Source of the DNA: Isoetes taiwanensis
Lineage: Eukaryota > Streptophyta > Lycopodiopsida > Isoetales > Isoetaceae
Direction of reading: 5' to 3'
Length of the DNA: 64,000 nucleotides
Assembly: GCA_021234155.1 (NCBI GenBank)
Contig: JAJEKV010000010.1
Coordinates: 13,051,339 to 13,115,338, forward strand
Within the stretch, counting starts at the first letter, position 1. Each line of letters opens with the position of its first letter. The position numbers and the translations under genes were made by a program. This document shows positions 9,334 through 20,114 of this stretch, piece after piece. Below the pieces are notes generated by a model. It did no database searches. It saw only the letters and a program-made list of their open reading frames with translations, and was not told the DNA's origin.

Positions 9334-11430
9334 AATCCTATGACAACTGCAATGTATTAATCGGATCTAACATCTCAGATTCTGGTCGTTTAATTGCTGT
9401 TCAATTCAACTTTGAAAATGATATTTTCGATCGTAAACGCTTTCTAGCTGTGTTTTTGTGAAATGTTCATGATCCTCGCTCCGTCTCTCCCTTCATCCAC
9501 GCTTGGTTAGAAATAGCAGACTGATTTTACAGATTTTATTGTCTTCTGAATCATCTGATTCTTGCCGAATTCTTTGTCTGTGATTCCACAAGTGTTTTAG
9601 TAGTGGATCAAGTTTTGTTGCTGAGCAAGTTAATAATGCATTGATGCGTTTGATTTTCATCAGAAGTTAGGGCCTTATCCTGCTCCTCATGATCTGATCA
9701 TTGCATTACGATTCCGAACCTTTTCATCGTGTTCACAATCATATACATGCTTCAAATAGGAGAAGCAAATATAAATTGCTACTGCTTTGTTATTTGCAAT
9801 ACTATCTTCAATCTGATGCGGGCTTCTCAATTTGATGTGGGTTTTTCTTTTTAATGTTTCTTCGCTTACCCTATGAATTGATTAGAAGATTTGATCAGTA
9901 TTTCGAACACATTGATGGACTCATTAGATGATCTGATCATTGTATTTCGAGTTAATGATGTGATCAGTAATACGTTGATGATCTTCTTCACGAAATTGAG
10001 AATACTATCTTCCTGCCTTGCATTACTTAGATTAGATATAAGGAATATTCAGCATTGGTGTTAATGCTTATGTGCCTTTTAAGAGCATGAATGAGTGAAG
10101 ACGACATTGCTAAGATTGATGACATATTCAACAAAGCTTGGACTTATTCAGATTTAATAGATAGCACTTCAAGAATACCATTATAAGAATATATGTATTG
10201 TTTAATTCTTCTTGATTGTTATATTATTTATAAGTTTTAATTATATAAGTTTATCTTTAATTAAAACCTAACGGTTATCAAAGCATAAAATTGATTTCAA
10301 ATTAACTTTCACTCGAATTTATCTAGAATTAGACATTTCAAGAATATAAAATTTCAATTTTCAGTGATTTAACAAATTTTTATATTTAACTAATCATGAT
10401 AATTTCTAAATGAAATATGATGGTTTGATAAGGATGACTTGAAACTATTATGACAATTTCACAATTTACAAGCTTTAACACTTTTAAAAACACTTTATGA
10501 AAAGTTTTAATTTGAAATTAATTAAATGATAAAGTTAAGGTTTTAATTATAACTATAAATCATTGAAGATATATTGAAAATTAATCAATAATAAGCTTTT
10601 CAATTTTTTGTTTTATTAAAGCATAAGTGTAATCATTTAATTAATTTCAGTCTAAAATTTTCTTTAGCTATTTTGAAAAATAACATTTAATTATACAGAG
10701 CTTTTCCTAGATGAAAATTTAATTGTAAATAGATGAAAGAGAAAATTAGTTTAGAAAGCAATTTTATACTTTAGTAACCATTATACTTTTGATGTAAAGA
10801 TAATTGAAACAAATTATTAAAATAAATATATAAAATCTTAGCATGGGATTCTTGAAGTATATTTATTAGACTTGAATAAGTCCAAATTTTATTAAATATG
10901 TCATATTGGATATAAATGATGTTAGATATTTAACATGCCATGTAAGTTGTAGTTCAATGTTATCATATATGGCTAAAATGTTGGTTTATTTAGGCATAAA
11001 TAAATTATATTATGTGTTTGCAATTGTATACAACATTCAAGGTTTAATTAAGAGGTGCTACCGTTAATTTCTTTCACGTATAAGTTCTTGGATCAATACC
11101 TTTGACTTAAATAAGGCCTTAAAGAAGGGCTTCTGATGAGACATTTTTTTTTTTTGGAACGAAACAAACTTTTTGGGGGCTTCTTAGGATTTCAATTAAG
11201 AAAAAAAGGGAGGTGGGATTTAGGGGAAAAAAATGGGGTTTTAGGTTTAATACCACTTTTCACAACAGTCAACATAACCCGATAATATAGAATGGGTGCC
11301 TCTATTATTTTCTATGCATGTTCAATTGAACCTCATTTAGTTGGTGTATTATTGTTAAAGGCACAATTTCAAATTTCTAGGTTATTTTCCTCGGTGCATT
11401 TATTGGCTCCCGATTATGGGTTGGATTCCA
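9334..11430. other. AT-rich non-coding DNA
   Basis: No long open frame on either strand. 9340-10150 is moderately AT-rich with many gatctgatc words (near 9690-9960), reminiscent of intron or decayed repeat sequence. 10150-11100 is strongly AT-rich. Confidence 0.6.
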
Positions 11431-11480
11431 ATGGGGTATTAGACTCGTAGATTGTCTTCTAAATTGCAAGTCGAATACCA

Positions 11481-11678
11481 AAAATGGGGTAGTCGACTTG
11501 TAGATTTGCATTTAATTATGTGAGTCAAATATGCCCAAAAAGTATTGTGAGTAGAATACCCCTCCAAGTAAAAAACCAAAAATGGGGTATTCGACTTGTA
11601 GATTCGCATGTAAATTATGTGAGTCAAATACGCCCAAAAAGTATTGTGTGAGTCAAATACCCCTCCAAGTAAAAAAAA
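11481..11678. repeat. Two tandem copies of a 99-bp unit
   Basis: aaatggggta-gtcgacttgtag... at 11481 and again at 11580 run in parallel to the shared end cccctccaagtaaaaa. A partial, more diverged copy precedes them from about 11430. Non-coding. Confidence 0.8.
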
Positions 11679-11687
11679 TGTTAAAAG

Positions 11688-11752
11688 ACGGGTTCGAACT
11701 CAAGCAAGGAAGTTGAAAACCAAACTAACTGGCTATCTGCACCACACAGCGT
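11688..11752 (-). other. tRNA-like sequence, possible SINE head
   Basis: On the minus strand, tagccagttagt resembles an RNA polymerase III A box. About 30 bases further, gagttcgaaccc matches a B box (GGTTCGANNCC consensus). It lacks a recognisable cloverleaf with an anticodon arm and a CCA-proximal stem, so it is not called as a functional tRNA gene. It may be the 5' part of a tRNA-derived SINE. Confidence 0.4.
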
Positions 11753-11759
11753 TATTGCA

Positions 11760-12560
11760 ATAAAATTGATTTTCATATAATAATAAACATATAATTTTTA
11801 TGCATGGCGTATTCGGCTCGCTGTTTTTTGGAATCCAACCCCCTTTCAGGAGCCAATATTTCGCTCGTGTTTTCATACGGCGATGGAGGTACATTATTGT
11901 GTTTGTTAGTTTTGGAGTTTGTAGCTATGCAAAACATTTTGGAAGGAGAAGCATTGTTAACATGGGAGATAATCATAAATGTCTTTCGTACGCTACTGCC
12001 TTTTTAGGATAATGAATCTATTTTGATTCTATTTCTATAGGGTTCCTAAATGTGGATCCGACATTTTATTTTTATTTTGGGATAGAATTATGGTTGTGGA
12101 TATCTATTCGTCATCCTACATTTCTAGCTAGACCCATTCTATGAATTTGCTTGTAATTGGGTTCTAGAATATGTCATTTCAAAGAGTGAACATATATATG
12201 GATCCTTTAATTGCAATATCTGCATATTTGACTCTTTGATTAAATAAAGTATGACGTCCTTCAACAAAAAAAAAATCCCCTCCAGTCTTGTCACTAACTA
12301 AGCATCATTCACTTAGCCGCCTTTCTATACATGGTGACTTTCCAAATCTTTTGCCATTTGTAGAGCTATCAACCCTTTCTGCATGGATAAATTATTTGTA
12401 TTTTCTTTGAATGTCTCCAGTGACTCCGAGCAATACTTCTGTCACCTTCGCTTTAGAGCGTATAACCAATAGGGATAAATGGAATGGAAGCTTTGTTTCT
12501 AATAGAAACTATAATAGGCCTTGTCCTTGTCATCACAATACCTGAAATATTCAATAATTT
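11760..12560. other. No gene recognised
   Basis: Overlapping short frames at 11800-12012 (for example the segment GDGGTLLCLLVLEFVAMQN) have no family signature. An A-rich tract at 12264-12273 could be a retroposon tail. Otherwise ordinary AT-rich DNA. Confidence 0.4.
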
Positions 12561-12582
12561 AGGTGGTGGTGGTGGTGGTGGT
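12561..12582. repeat. (GGT)n microsatellite
   Basis: Seven ggt units in tandem at aggtggtggtggtggtggtgg. Confidence 0.9.
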
Positions 12583-12593
12583 AAAGTTTATTA

Positions 12594-12915
12594 ATGTCAC
12601 GGGAGCCCGTAGGCTATGGAACAAAAACCATATCCAGTACATTCAGAACATATTGTAAGAAAAACATTACTCAAAATATTAGTGATGCTCGGTGCTATCC
12701 AGAAGCTCTCGGACTTCATAATATGTTTCCAGGGCAGATTCGAGCAATTGCACGCATTCGTATGAGATCACATTGCTTGATGATTGAACGGGGGCGATGG
12801 TTGAAACTTGAAGAGGACCAAAGAATCTGCGCTTAAGGTGAGGGAGTTGAGATAGAGAGGCATGACATTAATTTCTCAGAAGAGACATGACACTTTTACG
12901 TGACAAATATCCCAC
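12594..12915 (+). pseudogene. LINE fragment, C-terminal part of the reverse transcriptase ORF
   Basis: The segment QIRAIARIRMRSHCLMIERG, followed by RWLKLEEDQRICA, matches the conserved C-terminal region of plant LINE ORF2 proteins. There, R-x-R-x-x-x-H-x-L-x-I-E-x-G-R-W precedes a zinc-finger-like R-x-C-x-x-C tail. The usual second cysteine region is altered and a stop follows, so it is broken. Reading resumes in another frame as TLLRDKYPTI near 12888. It lies plus-strand, tail to tail with the minus-strand LINE that follows. Confidence 0.55.
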
Positions 12916-13189
12916 GATAGACCTGGAGGTGCCTATGGACTTCCAAAGACCATTTCACACTCCCACGCTTGGTAGTTGTTGCAACGGGCATGGACACGCC
13001 CAAGTTAAAATTCCAGATATAAGCTCCTTTTTAAAGAGGCATCACAATAAGCCAAAAAGCATAAGTCTTAAACTCCTTTGTAAGGACAAATGGCCAAGTT
13101 AAATCGACCCATCCATCCTTCTACGCCCTTATAGCAAAGAAAGCTCGCTCACGCCTTCAAGTCGAAAGTAAAGAACGTTAAGGGTCAGC

Positions 13190-14747
13190 TTACATGAGAA
13201 AGTCACCGGTTTCTTGTTTTTTCTGATCCAAGTATCTCGTGGTGTTACACATCGATTGATTTCCAAGGGGTAACGAACCACCGCCATATAGCGTAAGCTC
13301 ATATGGGACCCGCCCTTTTATCTTCAAAGAGCCATATGTGGCCACGTCAGATTGCCTCTTGCCATTTAGATCTACATAGCGATGGTCCCCAAATTTCACG
13401 GGCATACGTAATAACCGGCATTACTAGTGCATCAAACATCTTTTTTCCTCAGCAATAATATGTGATATGGGCGTAACAACACATGTTTGTCATAGGATAA
13501 TGCTTTCGTGGTGGCTGCTGCACTCGAGATCCACGCCTTTTTGTCCAAGGCTTGCCCCTCGTGGAACACTTGTGTCCCAAATACTTATAAGATTGAGCCT
13601 TTCCAACCAATTCTCCCCGATAAAGCATAGCAGCAGTCATGCTCCAAAGTCTAAGGCCTTAATCTTTCCCTAAATTGATCAAGTAGAAGCCCAAATTGTG
13701 AACGGAATTCATGCAACACATCTAATTGCTTCTGCAAATCTTTCGCCGTATATGAACATAAAAGTAGATCATCAGCATAGAATAAAAGTATTACCACATG
13801 AAGCCCTCTAGTTGATTGATATATAGCCCGAATAGCGTGGGAGAGAGGATGCATCCTTGTTTCACTCCAACATCATTGATAATCAAGTCAGACATACCCG
13901 CCGGTGTAACCACTCTCCCCCAGACTGATTCTTACAATCTCCCAATAGCCTGTATCCATTCACATGGAACACCAAGCTGGGCGGTGCAGGAGTTTCTGGC
14001 GAGATACCGTGTCGAATGCTTTAACAAAATTGACAAAGCAGCATAGCAATGGTTTCCCTTGTGATCTGGCCTCTTCTATCATGGTCCGGAGAGTAAGCAA
14101 ATGGTCTATAGAGAAACCAGGCCTGAAGCCTTCTTGCCCCCGTGCTCTTATGTTGTGTTCCTCTGCCCAGTTTGTAAGTTTTAAATAAAAAATCTTACCA
14201 AAAAGTTTAGCAAGTATAGGGCTAACCATGACCGTCCTGTAGTTATTTGGCAGCAACACATCTCCTTGCTTATGTATTGAGTGTATCAGACTTGTTTTTC
14301 CAAGAAAACCCTTCTGTGATAGCTTGATTGAGTAAATCTGAAATCAGACCAGCCAACTCTACACCACCATCCTTGAGGTGTTTTGGCGATAACCCATCAA
14401 TATCTTGTGCCTTGCCACGAGCCAAACATTCAATGCCTTTATTTACATCCTCCAAAGTAACAACAAAACCGGATGTGGCTTCTTCATGCAAGCATAGTCT
14501 AGCCTCTCCCTTAAAGTACAGATGTATTGCATACGTTTTCCAGACCTGAAGGTCTGTCAATGACAGTTCTTTAGTGGGAGGTGCTAGCTGCTTTCAAAAC
14601 CATTTGCTAGAATATCTTGCCTTATATTCATGTTTTTCCTTTTAACTAGCCTCTTATATGCTGACAATTTAGATGGACTATCAATCCGTTTTCTGGCCAA
14701 TTTCAACTCCATATCGGGCTGGGTACCTATTTGCTTATGGTGCTCCC
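13190..14747 (-). pseudogene. LINE retrotransposon fragment, reverse transcriptase domain
   Basis: Read on the minus strand. 14270-14560 contains GLSPKHLKDGGVELAGL, the pre-RT region. 13960-14259 contains NYRTVMVSPILAKLFGKIFY and later the finger/palm motifs (RPGFSIDHLLTLRTMIEEAR, CCFVNFVKAFDTV). 13651-13854 has FYADDLLLCSY, the catalytic YADD box. 13449-13640 has SYKYLG of the thumb. These are the conserved blocks of a non-LTR reverse transcriptase of plant LINE type. The frame changes several times, so it is dead. Its upstream part was separated by the Copia-1 insertion and continues at 19909. Confidence 0.85.
14743..14747. repeat. Target duplication CTCCC, left of Copia-1
   Basis: CTCCC immediately before the 5' LTR. 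The same five bases follow the 3' LTR at 19909-19913. Confidence 0.85.
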
Positions 14748-15145
14748 TGTTAACAGAATATTCTGCAGGTTACCCCCTGCCTGCAAACCGTCAACATTTT
14801 GCCACATCATCCTTAAAGCCACATAGGCTTGTCCACCTCCTTGATCCATATCTCCAATAGTCTTACCTTTTCCAATAGCCATGTCCTTTTCCAAAAGACA
14901 TGCCCTCATGACCTTTTGGATATCCTTTCACCTGCTTACATAAACTACCCTATTTTCCATATTTTCAATAGATTCAACTCAAGCATTGCACAGCTACCGG
15001 GGAGCCCTTCTGGTCTGCTACTGTCTCTCAAGACAGGTATGTATTCTCAAATTCATACATGAATATATGATTGCATTATCTATTCAATTTTGTATGAATA
15101 TATAAGATTCTTGTTTTTCTGCCATATGCATTATATTTAATTTCA
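14748..15145 (+). repeat. Copia-1 5' LTR
   Basis: 398 bases, TGTTAACAG...TTTCA. Highly similar to 19508-19908, with scattered substitutions and short indels visible by eye. A TATATAA word lies near 15099 in the 3' part. Confidence 0.95.
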
Positions 15146-15157
15146 TGGTATCTGAGC
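15146..15157 (+). promoter_or_regulatory. Copia-1 primer-binding site
   Basis: TGGTATCTGAGC, one mismatch from TGGTATCAGAGC, the plant initiator-methionine tRNA complement. It abuts the LTR with no spacer. Confidence 0.9.
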
Positions 15158-15179
15158 TTGGTTTCTCACGATCCAAGCA

Positions 15180-15356
15180 ATGGCCAAGAAATCAAGAATC
15201 CAACGTGCTATTTCTCGCATCAATAAGCGAATCGCACAACGTAGAGAATCAAGAATAAGGAAGGCAATATTCAAAGTAAATCAGAGATTAGCAGCACGAA
15301 GAAATGGCGTTGAGTGCAGAAGAAGCGCATTCTTGAGGCTGACAGAAATTCTTTGA
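15180..15356 (+). CDS. Arginine-rich 58-aa leader ORF of Copia-1
   Basis: An ATG at 15180 opens a 58-codon frame ending in TGA at 15354-15356. It lies between the primer-binding site and the gag start at 15403, in a different frame from gag. The product begins MAKKSRIQRAISRINKR and has 14 arginines and 5 lysines. Two similar segments, ISRINKRIAQRR and IFKVNQRLAARR, suggest a duplicated amphipathic basic helix. Such a peptide would be expected to bind nucleic acid. It could equally be an upstream ORF that regulates gag translation. No known retrotransposon protein is recognised. It is uninterrupted, whereas the main ORF of the same copy is broken. Confidence 0.5.
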   Translation: MAKKSRIQRAISRINKRIAQRRESRIRKAIFKVNQRLAARRNGVECRRSAFLRLTEIL

Positions 15357-15402
15357 ATTTCTTTTATCCCTCCTGATTGATTTTTATAATTAAATCATAA
15401 TT

Positions 15403-17232
15403 ATGGCTGCTACTTTAACCAAGACACATCGTCTCATAGGGAGATTTGACGGCGTCGAATTCCATCACTGGAAACTTAAAATGAAGACGCTACTTCTAGA
15501 AAAAGATTTATGGAGAATAGTTGATGGTTCTGAAGTACGACCAACTGCCCAAGAGGAGAAGGCCAAATGGGAGGCCCGCGATGGTAGAGCACTCGCTGTT
15601 ATGATACTCAATCTGAAGGACAATGTGGTGACTTATGTCAGCAGCGCCAAAACGTCCAAAGAAGCTTGGAAACATCTAGTTGGTATGTATGAACCTCAAG
15701 ATGCATGTACCAAACTTTTTCTGAGAAAACGATTTTATAAATCTCTCCAGATGGTGGACAATCAAAACATGGCTGAATTCATCAATGAATTCAAGACACT
15801 TTTGGAGCAACTTGCCGCAGTTGGCTCTCCAATTCAGGATTCTGATGCAGTGACAGCCCTTCTAGGAAGTTTGCCTCCTTCCTATGATACTTTTATACAA
15901 TCTATAGGCGCTCAAGCAATAGGAGCTGTCAGATTAGCCGCAACCATCTCTAATAATATGTCACTGCAATCCACCACAGCCATGCTTCTTCAAGAAGAAA
16001 CTAGAAGAAAGTCATTGAACACTTCTAGTGATGGGGTTGTTGCTTTATACTCAAGCAACAAGTGGTCAAACTATGGAGGCAAGCCCAAGTTTCGACCCAA
16101 TTCACGATCCAGTTCGTCCTTCAATCATCAATCCAACAAGGATGATGCAAGCAAAGGATTCAACAAAAAGCCCATGAATCGCAAACTAACATGCAGTTAT
16201 TGTGGCAAACCAAACCATTATGCCAAAGATTGTCATACTCGACTTGCAAAAGAAAGTAACAAGGCAAATGTGATCATCAATGACCATCAAGAAAGGTTAT
16301 GTGTCTCACAAGTTTCATGTTCTTCTGTGACTAACCATTCTAGCAGTTGGTTTTTAGATTCAGCATGCACTGCTCATAGGACTCCACAACGTGATTCATT
16401 TATCACATATCAAAAGATGCCACCTGGGCAGACTGTTCTCTTAGGAGATGATAGTCCCCTCAGTATCGAAGGACAAGGCAAAGTTTTAGTGCAAATGCCT
16501 GATAGATCGACCAAGACAATACATGATGTATTACATGTACTCCGTTTGACCAAGAACTTGCTCTCAAATAGCAAGATTTATGATGCTTGTTCAAAAGTAC
16601 AATTTGGCATCAATGAGTGCCAACTCCAAGATTCCCATGGATGCAAACTTGCTCAAGGCATACGCGAAGGAAGTCTCTATAGATTCATGCTTTCTAATGT
16701 GCCTCAATACTCTGTCAATGCAGTGACCACCACTTCCAATGATGTTTATCAATGGCACTTACGATTGGGACATGCTGGACTACATGCCTTGAAGCAACTC
16801 CACTCCAAGAAGATGGTTCAAGATTTCAAAATTATGCCAAATACCAGTTTGCGAGTATGTGAAGCATGTTTACTTGGCAAGCATCATCAATTACCTTTTC
16901 CCAAGGTCAGTCATTCAAGAGCCGAGCATCCACTTGACTTGGTACACACTGACATTGGTGAGTCTGAAATACTTTCTGATAATGGCTGTAAATATTTCAT
17001 CACATTTATTGATGATTCTTCTAGATACACCACTGTGTATTTTCTTAAAAAGAAATCTGCAGCTTTAGAAGCTTTTAAAGAATACAAAGCTCTAGCTGAG
17101 AATCAACTTGGAAGAACCATCAAATGTCTCAGATCTGATAATGTTGGTGAATACACCTCCAAGACGTTCACAAGTTTCTATGCACAACATGGAAGTGACA
17201 GAAATTTAATGGCCCCATACTCTCCTGAATAA
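15403..17232 (+). pseudogene. Copia-1 gag, protease and integrase (premature stop)
   Basis: 609 codons. The gag part opens with the copia UBN2-type pattern (FDGVEFHHWKLKMKTLL). A zinc knuckle CSYCGKPNHYAKDC is at residues 264-277. The protease active site is WFLDSACTAH with D319, where the usual DSG is DSA. The pre-integrase zinc-binding part has WHLRLGH and CEACLLGKHHQLPF. The integrase core shows HTDIGE and LRSDNVGEY, where RSDNGGEY is usual. The frame ends at TAA 17230-17232 inside the conserved YSPE-Q-NGVAERKN motif: the glutamine codon has become a stop. Start chosen at the first ATG of the gag pattern. Confidence 0.95.
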
Positions 17233-18072
17233 AATGGTGTAGCCGAGAGAAAGAATCACACTCTTGCTGAAAGTGCAAGAAGTATGTTGCATTTGAGTCA
17301 ACTTCCTTATTATTTTTGGGCTGAAGCTCTAGCTAGAGCTACCTATATTAAAAATCGATTGCCCACACAAGCATTGCGAGATCAAACTCTATATGAAGCT
17401 TGGATTGGTAAGCAACCAACATTATCCCATCTAAAAGTGTCTGGTTGTATTGGATATGTGCATGTACCTAAACGAAAACGAAGAAAATGGGAGGACCATA
17501 GTATCAAATGTATCTTTGTTGGCTACAGTATGTCTGCCAAGGCATATCGTATGTACAACCCCCTTATCAAGAAGGTTTTCATCTCCCGAGATGTTACATT
17601 TGTTGAAGATGCCTTTTGGAATTTGAAAGATGTATCTCCTACATCTTGGTGTCAAGGCCTCTGGCAAGTCCTCTATCCTCCAATATCTCCTCTCATTCAA
17701 GATGATAACATGCAACCCAATCCTCCAATTATTCAAGCAGAGCAACAAGCTCATGTTATAATTCCAGAGGAAACTCCAGCAAACATAAACACTGAAGATC
17801 TTGCTCCCAAAATTATGCAAGATAAAGATGTTCAAGATGCCCAACCAATCACCTCAAGTGATGAAGCCCCTGATAATGTGCAACAATTTATGTATAGCCC
17901 ACTTCCTCTAGTGGCATCCCCAAGTACAAGTCGATATGGTCGAAAACGTGCTCCTTCTTTGAAGACTTTGGAGTTTTCCATGCAAACATTAAAGAAGCAT
18001 TTTGCTATGGCCATAGTTGGTGATCCACTGACTCTTATAGATGCTTTATCAGATCCAAATTCTAAAGAATGA
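17233..18072 (+). pseudogene. Copia-1 integrase C-terminal part
   Basis: After the TAA the same frame continues NGVAERKNHTLAESAR, then the copia integrase tail (YFWAEALARATYIKNRLPT and IKCIFVGYS). It leads into the linker before reverse transcriptase. It ends at TGA 18070-18072 within PNSKE-W-HDAM, where the usual tryptophan codon is mutated. Both nonsense changes in this element are single transitions (C to T, G to A). Confidence 0.93.
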
Positions 18073-18081
18073 CATGATGCT

Positions 18082-19461
18082 ATGGCTTCTGAATATGATT
18101 CTCTCATGAAGAATCGAACATGGACCTTGCAACCACTCTCACCAAGGCGTAAGGCAATTGGTTGTAAGTGGCTCTTTAAATGCAAATACAAAGCTGATGG
18201 ATCCATTGATTGTTATAAAGCAAGATTAGTAGCAAAAGAATACTCTCAAATTGAAGGGATCGATTATCTTGATACCTTCTCTCTCGTTGTCAAAATGACA
18301 TCCATCAGAACTCTCCTTACAATTGCTGCTGCTCAAGATATGCACACCCATCAACTGGATGTTAAGACTGCATTTCTCAATGGTAACTTGGAAGAAGATA
18401 TCTTCATGAAACAACCTGAAGGTTATGTTCAACCTAGACAAGAGGCTTTAGTATGCAAGTTACATAAGTCTTTATATGGCCTCAAACAATCCCCACGAGC
18501 ATGGTATCAACGAATTGACACCTTTCTCAAGTCACATAGCTATGAGCAAGGGGGAGCAGACAGTAACATCTATATCAAGAAGAGAAACTGTCATACTGTA
18601 CTCCTAGCTCTGTATGTGGATGACGCCATATTAATAAGCAACAACTTGATATTTCTGAGCGAGTGTAAACAAATTCTTGCCAAAGAATTTCAAATGACTG
18701 ATTATGGTAAAATTGCTTACTGCTTAGGAATCCAAGTCCTAAGAAATCGAAAAAAGAAGACAACTCATCTCAGTCAACAAAAATATATTGAAGACCTCTT
18801 AAAGAAATTTGAGATGGATAAGAGTAAGCCAATAAGTACTTCAATGGATATGAATATAAAATTGTCCAAAGATATGTGTCCCCAGAATCCTCAAGAAGAA
18901 GAGATTATGAGGAATACACCTTATGCAAGTGCACTAGGCAGTCTCATGTATGCTGCTATATGTACAAGACTCGACATTGCTCACGCAGTCATTTTTGTGA
19001 GTCAATTCTTGAGTAATCCAGGACCTATGCATTGGGCTGCAGTGAAGAGAATTCTTCGCTATGTTACAGGCACCCCTAACTTTGGACTTACATTACAAGG
19101 TGATTTTTCAACTTGGAAAAAGCACCATCTCCTGGTGTAGTAAAAAGCAACCTACAATTTCCTTATCCAGTGCTGAAGCCGAATATATAGCAATTTGCCA
19201 AGCAACAAAAGAAGCTATATGGCTCTGCAGGTTACTTGAAGACGACCAGTGTTAATCAAGACTGATAGCACAAGTTGCCTCAGCATGGCAACGCAACCAA
19301 GAATCAATGCTAGATCAAAATATGTTGAGATCCAGTATGACTTTGTACGAGAAAAGATTCCTGAGAAGAAGATTCAACTTCAACATTGCCCCACTGAAGA
19401 CATAATAGCAAAATTTCTTACAAAACGTCTACCAAAAGACAAACTTATTCTATGCAGATAA
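18082..19461 (+). pseudogene. Copia-1 reverse transcriptase and RNase H (deleted)
   Basis: Reverse transcriptase blocks are clear: TWTLQPLSPRRKAIGCKWLF, QLDVKTAFLNGNLEEDIFMK, CKLHKSLYGLKQSPRAWY and YVDDAILIS. Near 19100 the frame is lost. A segment carrying the first RNase H aspartates (the usual DADWAG-x-x-x-D-x-x-S region) is missing. Coding resumes at [12 protein letters not shown] and [17 protein letters not shown] and runs to KFLTKRLPKDK. The enzyme cannot be functional. Confidence 0.93.
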
Positions 19462-19497
19462 AGCCTCAATATAGGAGATAGTCCGACAGGCATCGAC

Positions 19498-19507
19498 TAA
19501 GGGGGAG
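19498..19507 (+). promoter_or_regulatory. Copia-1 polypurine tract
   Basis: aagggggag directly before the 3' LTR: the plus-strand primer site. Confidence 0.85.
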
Positions 19508-19908
19508 TGTTAACAGAATGGTATTCTGTAGGTTACCCGCTGCCTGCAAACCGTCAACATTTTGCCACATCATCCTTAAAGCCACATAGACTTGTCCACC
19601 TCATTGATCCATATCTCCAATAGTCATACCTTTTCCAATAGCCATGTCCTTTCCCAAAATACATGCCCTCATGACCTTTCATATACCCTTTCAGCTGCTT
19701 ACATAGACTATCCTATTTTCCATATTTTCAATAGATTCAACTCAAGCATTGCACAACTACGGGGGAGCCCTTCCCCGTCAACATCGCCTCTCAAGATGAT
19801 ATGTATTCTCAAATTCATACATGAATATATGATTCCATTATCTATTCAATTTTGTATGAATATATAAGATTCTTGTTTTTTCTGCCATATGCATTATATT
19901 TAATTTCA
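19508..19908 (+). repeat. Copia-1 3' LTR
   Basis: 401 bases, same ends as the 5' LTR, followed by CTCCC target duplication at 19909-19913. Confidence 0.95.
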
Positions 19909-19962
19909 CTCCCCATATACCATTTTTGCATTGTTTACCAGGAGTGCATTAAGGGCTGGCCT
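19909..19962 (-). pseudogene. LINE fragment, upstream part beyond Copia-1
   Basis: On the minus strand the frame here (ALLVNNAKMVYGE) runs straight into the LINE frame left of Copia-1 (HHKQIGTQPDMELKLARKR) once the copia element and one CTCCC copy are removed. This resembles the pre-RT segment of LINE ORF2. The end of the LINE towards 19962 is uncertain by tens of bases. Confidence 0.6.
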
Positions 19963-20114
19963 TGGCATGAATGTGTTAGAATATGAAGAAATCATTGTAT
20001 AGGTTGAGACACGCTGCAAGACAATGGTATGCATGCCTAGATCAATTTCTCAAATCAAAAGGTTTTATGACTTCTCCAGCAGATGATTGCCTTTATATTA
20101 GAAGGTGTGATGAT
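19963..20114 (+). pseudogene. Copia-2 reverse transcriptase, left half
   Basis: The frame from 19986 reads KKSLYRLRHAARQWYACLDQ, then FLKSKGFMTSPADDCLYIRR. This is the conserved copia LKKSLYGLKQ-x-x-R-x-W-Y block. It is cut exactly at 20114 by the Gypsy-A 5' LTR and continues at 44424. The left boundary against the LINE fragment is approximate. Confidence 0.9.
20110..20114. repeat. Target duplication ATGAT, left of Gypsy-A
   Basis: ATGAT before the 5' LTR. The same five bases follow the 3' LTR at 44424-44428. The copia reading frame is continuous across the two flanks, confirming the insertion. Confidence 0.92.

Larger units (their letters stand above)
14748..19908 (+). mobile_element. Copia-1: structurally complete Ty1/copia retrotransposon, 5.16 kb
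   Basis: Two LTRs of about 400 bases, each beginning TGTTAACAG and ending TTTCA. A tRNA primer site lies directly after the first LTR, a purine tract directly before the second, and CTCCC duplications are perfect on both flanks. The internal order GAG, PR, INT, RT, RNase H is the copia order. The protein is disabled by two nonsense codons and a deletion in RNase H. The element sits inside the minus-strand LINE, whose reading continues on both sides. Confidence 0.96.

Noticed and set aside
11688-11752. Functional tRNA gene
   Set aside because: Box-like words are present but no complete cloverleaf or anticodon arm can be drawn.
12594-14747. LINE twin-priming (5' inversion)
   Set aside because: Twin priming inverts the 5' part ahead of the 3' part. 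Here the C-terminal piece lies at the wrong end of the inverted RT piece.
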